A stretch of DNA of 64,000 nucleotides, taken from Granulosicoccus sp947495035 (lineage in GTDB: Bacteria > Pseudomonadota > Gammaproteobacteria > Granulosicoccales > Granulosicoccaceae). The stretch is taken from assembly GCF_050589605.1 (NCBI RefSeq), contig NZ_JBNGOO010000003.1. One strand, 5' to 3'. This document shows positions 59,540 through 64,000 of the stretch, piece after piece. How positions within the stretch are numbered: position 1 is the first letter of the stretch; the number at the start of each line of letters is the position of its first letter. The position numbers were made by a program, and so were the translations under genes. Below the pieces are notes generated by a model. The model did no database searches. It saw nothing but the letters and a program-made list of their open reading frames with translations, and was not told the DNA's origin.

Positions 59540-61216
59540 GTGGCGAAACTGTCTTTGTCGATCAGCGTAAACTTCAATACGGGACGTACCTCAGCCTACC
59601 CGTCATACTCGGTCCAGCGCAGCAGCTCCGCCGTCCAGCAGAGCACTGCCAGTACGAGCCAGACCGCCAGCCGGGAGGCTCTGCTCGGACTATCGCGCCT
59701 GGTCAATACACTGGAAGAACTGGCAAACCATGTCCAGTTCAAGAAGAGCAAGGAGGCAGGTGTAACCGAACTGGTCTCCACGCAGGATCTGGGTCTGTAC
59801 GCCGGAATCGATACCGCTACCATATTACGCTCCACCGACGATATCAATTCCTGGTACACCAGCTACAGCCCGGAAGAACCTGCCTGGCAAGGAATTACAT
59901 CATCGGATATCGCGCTACATGGCATCTATGACGGCAGCAACGGTTCGGGAACCGTGGAGTTCCGGGTCAACCAGGGTGGCTTCAGGAATCTGGGCGCCAT
60001 CGAGATCGAGGTCTCCTTGCCCAATGGCGGTGGCACGGAGACGATAACGACCAATGCATCGGACGCTGAGTCCACGATCTATACACTGTCGAACGGACTG
60101 GGTTTCTCATTATCGTCAGGCTTTCTGGCCGGTGGCGATGTGGCCTCGACCACCGTGACACTATCGACGACGGAGTCCATCAACCCTGACAACCCCTTCA
60201 ACGGCAGCGGCAGTGGTGGCCCCCATTTCGAGAACGGGCATGTTGTCACCGCGGGCACTTTCCAGGTCAATGGTGCCACCATCACAGTGGCCGAGACAGA
60301 CAGCGTCAACTCGGTGTTGGCGAAAATCAATGCCTCCTCAGCGAACGTCACTGCAAGCTTTGACGTGGACAGCGAGATCATCACGCTGACACAGAATAGC
60401 CTGGGTTCCGACCACGAGATAACGGTCGGCAATGACACTACTGGCTTTCTCGCAGCCACCAAGCTGGCCAGTGCTACGCAGGTCAAGGGACTGGATCACG
60501 AACCGGACAGACCATTGTCCCGCGTCAACGCGTTCGACTCGGTGCAATCCGGAACGCTGGCGGTCAACGGGTCCAACCTGACTCTGGACGTCGACAACGA
60601 TTCCCTGAACAACGTGCTGACGCTACTGAACAATGCGCCAAGTGAGCTGTCGGCCACGCTTGTCAATGCCTCACAACGCGTGTCTCTCTCAGTACGTGGT
60701 GAACCGTACACCTTGTCGATTTCCAGCGGCAATACCGGGTTGTTTCCCTCGCTGAACATCGCCGATGGCGATTATGAATTCTCGAAGACCAACACGATTT
60801 CGGCAGCGAGTAGAAAGCGTTCTTACCGGGCGGCCGACGAACTGGAAAAGTTTCATGATGGACTGGTCAATGCCGCGGTACTGCTCAGGCAATCGGCGGC
60901 CAACAAGACCGAGAGTCTCGAGGAGAGCCTGCTGGCCATTCAGGAAGACTACACAAGACGCTTCGGAGCCGAGAAACTGCGTTCGGTCGGAGTGGAATGG
61001 CGAGAACTTGATCAGGGCCTGATCGACTACTCCGAGGCGTCTCGCAGACGTTTCACCAAGGCATTGCAACGCAACGATACGCTGGAACACATGCTGTTGG
61101 GCAGGAACGATACGGAGACGGGCTTGCTGGAAGAGATCAGCACCACGCTGGAGAGCTTCATTCTGCAGCAGGCGCGTTCCGGTGGGTATGGACAGATCAT
61201 CAATATGTACGCCTGA
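59540..61216 (+). CDS. Orphan protein with flagellin-hook IN-like modules
   Basis: A 558-aa protein of unknown role with a GTG start (MAKLSLSISVNFNTG) and a Ser/Thr/Gln-rich N-terminus. Residues about 75-230 are beta-rich and Gly/Ser/Thr-rich. At about 237-300 lies a segment like the flagellin hook IN motif: AGTFQVNGATITVAETDSVN, SVLAKINASSANVTASFD, IITLTQNSLGSDHEITVGND. A shorter second copy follows at 350-410 (SGTLAVNGSNLTLDVDNDS). The C-terminal 150 residues are helical. There is no signal peptide and no flagellar gene nearby. It could be a filament, hook-cap-like or surface protein; the match is partial. Confidence 0.65.
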   Translation: MAKLSLSISVNFNTGRTSAYPSYSVQRSSSAVQQSTASTSQTASREALLGLSRLVNTLEELANHVQFKKSKEAGVTELVSTQDLGLYAGIDTATILRSTDDINSWYTSYSPEEPAWQGITSSDIALHGIYDGSNGSGTVEFRVNQGGFRNLGAIEIEVSLPNGGGTETITTNASDAESTIYTLSNGLGFSLSSGFLAGGDVASTTVTLSTTESINPDNPFNGSGSGGPHFENGHVVTAGTFQVNGATITVAETDSVNSVLAKINASSANVTASFDVDSEIITLTQNSLGSDHEITVGNDTTGFLAATKLASATQVKGLDHEPDRPLSRVNAFDSVQSGTLAVNGSNLTLDVDNDSLNNVLTLLNNAPSELSATLVNASQRVSLSVRGEPYTLSISSGNTGLFPSLNIADGDYEFSKTNTISAASRKRSYRAADELEKFHDGLVNAAVLLRQSAANKTESLEESLLAIQEDYTRRFGAEKLRSVGVEWRELDQGLIDYSEASRRRFTKALQRNDTLEHMLLGRNDTETGLLEEISTTLESFILQQARSGGYGQIINMYA

Positions 61217-61269
61217 ATCCAGGCTTGCCTTAATCTTCCATCTGCCCTGATTTTCCCTAGAACTGCCCC

Positions 61270-61381
61270 CTGCAACCTGCAACCTGCAACCTGCAACCCG
61301 CAACCCACAGCCCACAGCCCACAGCCCACAGCCCGCTGTCCGCTGTCCGCTGTCCGCTGTCCGCTGTCCGCTGTCCGCTGT
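61270..61381. repeat. Phase-continuous heptamer array of 16 units in three families
   Basis: Four CTGCAAC and one CCGCAAC (61270-61304), four CCACAGC (61305-61332) and seven CCGCTGT (61333-61381) follow one another with no phase break: 112 bp, 16 x 7. GCTGT in the last block is complementary to ACAGC in the middle block, so a hairpin between blocks is possible. It lies between the orphan protein gene and the BCCT gene; the remaining gap to 61747 has no gene. Confidence 0.96.
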
Positions 61382-61747
61382 CCGAAATCTGCAATCTGCA
61401 AGGGTGACGGCAAACTCACAGGGCATTGCAACTAGCAAATCATCACCGGCCTGCACATGCCCGTCGGTTTGATGACGCTCGATTGACAGGCTGGCTGGCA
61501 GACACTCTTCAATATTTTCGGTGTGCCGGCGACGAAGCACAACACTCTCTCGGCGACAGGCTTCCGCCAGCGCTTCATCACACCATAAGCGAACCGGCTC
61601 GAGCGCATGATGCGTTCACCGGTTTCAATCGCGCCTGTCAAATTCTTCGCCATTGGTATATTCTGCCAAAGCACACGTTCACCACACCCTGTTCTAGTCA
61701 GCCAGAATGACCCACTGCTGACCCCTTCATTACAGCTGGAGATGCCT

Positions 61748-63349
61748 GTGACAGAAAAGAAGAAAAGTCTGGACCCTGACCCGCGCATATTCGATTTCGA
61801 AACCGAATATGAACTGGGACAAGACAATATCCGGCCATTCGGCCTGGAGATGCACAACCCGGTCTTCGTCATATCGAGTGTTCTCATTTGTGCCTTTGTC
61901 CTGATTTCCCTCGCCAATCAGGAAGCAAGCGCTGAATTCTTCGGCTGGCTGCGCCCCTGGTTGACCAATACCTTCGACTGGTTTCTGGTGCTCTCGGTCG
62001 ATGCCATCACCCTCTTCTGCCTGGTTCTGATCGTCTTGCCCCTCGGCAAGGTTCGCATTGGCGGCAAGGATGCCAGACCGGATTATTCCTATCCCGGATG
62101 GATTGCAATGATGTTTGCGGCAGGCATCGGCATCGGTCTGCTGTTCTTCGGCGTGATGGAACCGGTGTACTACAACTTTGCCGAAGGTGGCGCAGCCAAT
62201 CCGCTGGGGATAGACGAAAGCCTGCCCGGCAACGAATACATCGGCGTTGTTGGCACCATTCATCACTGGGGGCTGGAAGGCTGGGCCATTTATGCAGCGG
62301 TCGGCCTGAGTCTTGCCATCTTCTGCTACAACCTGGACCTGCCACTGACTCTGCGCTCGGCTTTCTATCCGATACTCGGTGAGCGTATCTGGGGTTGGTG
62401 GGGACACACCATCGATATTCTGGCCGTCTTCTCCACACTGTTCGGCCTGACCACCTCTCTCGGACTGGGTGCGCAACAGGTGGCCTCCGGACTGAATGAA
62501 GTGTTCGGCATAGAACCCACATCCACGGTCATCGTACTGCTGATTGTCGGCATTACGCTGATTGCACTGGGCTCGGTTCTGCTGGGCATGGATGCAGGCG
62601 TCAAGCGACTCAGCGAAATCAACATGGTCATGGCAGTCGGTCTGTTCATCTTCGTCATCGTGATGACTGGAATCGGTACAGCCATTACCCGTTATGCCAA
62701 TGTCATGGTTGACTACGTCAAACTGCTACCGGCCTTGTCCAACCCCTTCGGGCGGGAGGACACCAGCTACTTCCACGGCTGGACAACCTTCTACTGGGCC
62801 TGGTGGATCGCTTGGTCGCCATTCGTGGGCATGTTCATTGCGCGCATCTCCCGTGGCCGAACGGTACGCGAGTTCGTCATCTGCGCCCTGCTCGCGCCCA
62901 CTGCGGTCTGCGCCCTGTGGATGTCAACCTTCGGCGGCGCAGCCATTGACATGCTCAACGCAGGCGCCGCAGAAGGCGTCCGAGCCACGGTCATCGATTC
63001 CTATGCGCCAGAAGGTGCGCTGTTCGGCTTCCTCAAGGAACTGCCCTTGTACGGCATCATTGCGCCGATCTCGCTCATACTGATCGTGATCTTCTTCGTC
63101 ACCTCATCCGACAGTGGCAGTCTGGTCATCGACACCATCACGGCCGGCGGCAAGATGGATGCACCGGTGGTACAGCGTGTCTTCTGGTGCACACTGGAAG
63201 GCCTCGTCGCCATCGCATTGTTACTCGGCGGAGGCCTCAGCGCATTGCAGGGAGCCGCCGTGTCAACCGGCATCCCCTTCACGCTGGTGGTCTTGCTCAT
63301 GTGCTACTGCCTGTGGAAAGCACTGCGATCCGAACACGCCAAGATGTGA
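61748..63349 (+). CDS. BCCT-family betaine/choline/carnitine transporter
   Basis: A 533-aa inner-membrane symporter with 12 helices for quaternary-amine osmolytes. Family hallmarks are GWIAMMFAAGIGIGLLFFG (the Gly-rich TM3, residues about 115-135), EPVYYNFAEGG, and the Trp-rich TM8 box WTTFYWAWWIAWSPFVGMF with RISRGRTVREF after it. GGAG sits 6 bases before a GTG at 61748 but directly against the ATG at 61742, so I prefer the GTG. The short N-terminal tail (about 35 residues) and the near-absent C-terminal tail suggest no strong osmosensing extension. No betaine-synthesis genes are visible nearby. Confidence 0.93.
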   Translation: MTEKKKSLDPDPRIFDFETEYELGQDNIRPFGLEMHNPVFVISSVLICAFVLISLANQEASAEFFGWLRPWLTNTFDWFLVLSVDAITLFCLVLIVLPLGKVRIGGKDARPDYSYPGWIAMMFAAGIGIGLLFFGVMEPVYYNFAEGGAANPLGIDESLPGNEYIGVVGTIHHWGLEGWAIYAAVGLSLAIFCYNLDLPLTLRSAFYPILGERIWGWWGHTIDILAVFSTLFGLTTSLGLGAQQVASGLNEVFGIEPTSTVIVLLIVGITLIALGSVLLGMDAGVKRLSEINMVMAVGLFIFVIVMTGIGTAITRYANVMVDYVKLLPALSNPFGREDTSYFHGWTTFYWAWWIAWSPFVGMFIARISRGRTVREFVICALLAPTAVCALWMSTFGGAAIDMLNAGAAEGVRATVIDSYAPEGALFGFLKELPLYGIIAPISLILIVIFFVTSSDSGSLVIDTITAGGKMDAPVVQRVFWCTLEGLVAIALLLGGGLSALQGAAVSTGIPFTLVVLLMCYCLWKALRSEHAKM

Positions 63350-63353
63350 ACCG

Positions 63354-63380
63354 AGAGGCCACCCCAAGCGGGTGGCCTCT
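63354..63380 (+). terminator. Hairpin after the BCCT gene
   Basis: AGAGGCCACCC (63354-63364) pairs perfectly with GGGTGGCCTCT (63370-63380) around a five-base loop, five bases after the stop. The tail (TCGCTC) is not U-rich, but position and stem make termination likely. Confidence 0.7.
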
Positions 63381-63539
63381 TCGCTCAGGAGGCAGAGAAT
63401 CGTTCCCTTCAGAGCACCCAGCGTAAGGATCATTGATGAGATCTACCGACGATTGATCGCCTGTTCGTTTCCTGAACAGTTTCCTGAAAGCACCGCGTAA
63501 CACCCCTCCGGGCGGCTTATACGTGCTTCGTCCACACGC

Positions 63540-63562
63540 TTATCCACAGAATGTGTGGATAA
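63540..63562. promoter_or_regulatory. Two inverted consensus DnaA boxes forming a hairpin
   Basis: TTATCCACA (63540-63548) and its exact reverse complement TGTGGATAA (63554-63562) are separated by GAATG. Both match the DnaA-box consensus perfectly, and with flanking C/G they form a 10-bp stem. There is no AT-rich unwinding region, no further box and no dnaA/dnaN gene here, so this is not evidence for an origin. Confidence 0.6.
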
Positions 63563-63579
63563 GGATCGCGTCCCGTCTC

Positions 63580-63786
63580 TCAGCCTTGTTCCTCATCCCG
63601 ACTCATGATGACTTCACGGCTGATTTGCCACCGGTCATCCTCCAGAACGAAATCGATACTGAGTGTCAGCAGTTGCCTGCGTCCGGTAACGTTGTTGCGA
63701 CGGCTGATGAGGATATGGCCGCGAGTGTCGTCAGCCTCAACCAGATGATATTGTGCCCACGGGTCCTGATCGGTTGCCTTACCCAT
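63580..63786 (-). pseudogene. Short ORF or gene remnant next to the insertion element
   Basis: A 68-aa frame with no good ribosome-binding site. Its sequence (GHILISRRNNVTGRRQLLTL then DDRWQISREVIMSRDEEQ) resembles the last strands of an NTF2/SnoaL-like domain, so it may be the 3' end of a gene cut by the insertion. Its ATG follows the transposase TAG after only two codons (ACC CAC) in the same frame. It could instead be spurious. Confidence 0.35.
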
Positions 63787-63792
63787 GTGGGT

Positions 63793-64000
63793 CTACGCGG
63801 ATTCGTGTGGGTTAATCTTCGCGTTTTTGGGTAGTGGCGGCAGGAATGTTGCGATGATTTTGAGCTTCAGATATTCTTCGTCTCGATAGCCATAGGCTTT
63901 GCGCTGTATCACTCGTATCTTGTTGTTGACGCCTTCGACCAGACCCAGACTCACTTTGTTGTCAGGGTGGCAGTACGAGGCAATTCCATCCCAGTGCCTT
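63793..64000 (-). mobile_element. ISL3-family transposase, 3' end (cut by window edge)
   Basis: The last 68 codons of a DDE transposase enter from the right edge. Translation of the minus strand gives RHWDGIASYCHPDNK, then VSLGLVEGVNNKIRVIQRK and AYGYRDEEYLKLKI, with the stop TAG at 63795-63793. These are the C-terminal hallmarks of the ISL3 family (E in the VEG motif as the last catalytic acid, then the NNKIRVIQR helix). The left end of the element, with its terminal inverted repeat, should lie just beyond 63793, around 63780-63790, but cannot be confirmed without the other end. Confidence 0.88.

Noticed and set aside
63480..63580. Replication origin
   Set aside because: Only two DnaA boxes, no AT-rich unwinding element, no dnaA, dnaN, gidA or parAB genes nearby.

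Overview
The window (about 58-60% G+C over most of its length) looks like chromosome of a large-genome, aerobic, Gram-negative marine-type proteobacterium, most likely a gammaproteobacterium. Supporting signs are a hexameric-type citrate synthase, an RND efflux pump, periplasmic binding-protein transporters, a BCCT osmolyte carrier and a secreted GH10 xylanase. A relative of Granulosicoccaceae is a possible guess that I cannot verify. A 91-base run of N inside a tandem repeat shows that this is a draft assembly.

Layout. 1-4.7 kb: a 5'-truncated xylanase, a HAD phosphatase, citrate synthase and a small unknown protein. 4.7-9.6 kb: a tandem-repeat gap, then a tight four-gene set of secreted S1 protease, acyl carrier protein, GNAT acyltransferase and fatty-acyl-AMP ligase. 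9.7-12.7 kb: a large hybrid sensor kinase. 12.7-28.2 kb (minus strand): a 13-bp repeat array and a 15-kb operon of three giant beta-rich proteins (2778, 1081 and 1105 aa) that I cannot assign. It contains an OmpA-like motif, three copies of a Cys-bracketed module, FnIII-like segments and a degenerate phospholipase-D-like C-terminus; this is the best candidate here for an undescribed system. 28.5-36.9 kb: a DUF3891-like protein and a seven-gene catabolic operon (family 1 binding protein, two permeases, MalK-type ATPase, double-cupin protein, HpcH/HpaI aldolase, alpha/beta hydrolase). A divergent GntR regulator and a perfect 16-bp palindrome lie at its head.

36.9-48.9 kb: acylphosphatase and metallothionein, a 2OG-Fe(II) oxygenase, a cytochrome c/Vgb-propeller fusion, a large unknown protein, an AraC regulator, and a TetR regulator divergent from an RND pump operon with an inverted repeat between them. 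49.7-54.6 kb: a block of visibly lower G+C (about 40-50% in sampled lines) carrying a NitT/TauT-type ABC transporter, a TauE/SafE permease and an amidase, flanked by gene-poor DNA; probably acquired. 55-57.8 kb: a MOSC protein and a two-gene module of a small EACC1-like protein and a membrane-anchored caspase-like protease, a plausible conflict or cell-suicide system. 57.8-64 kb: heptanucleotide arrays, a stand-alone GlmU-type acyltransferase, an orphan protein with flagellin-hook-like modules, a BCCT transporter, a hairpin made of two DnaA boxes, and the 3' end of an ISL3-type transposase entering from the right edge.

A recurring feature is short tandem arrays (7, 9, 13 and 15 bp units) confined almost entirely to intergenic DNA at operon ends. 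They give long spurious ORFs and behave like a genome-specific repeat family.
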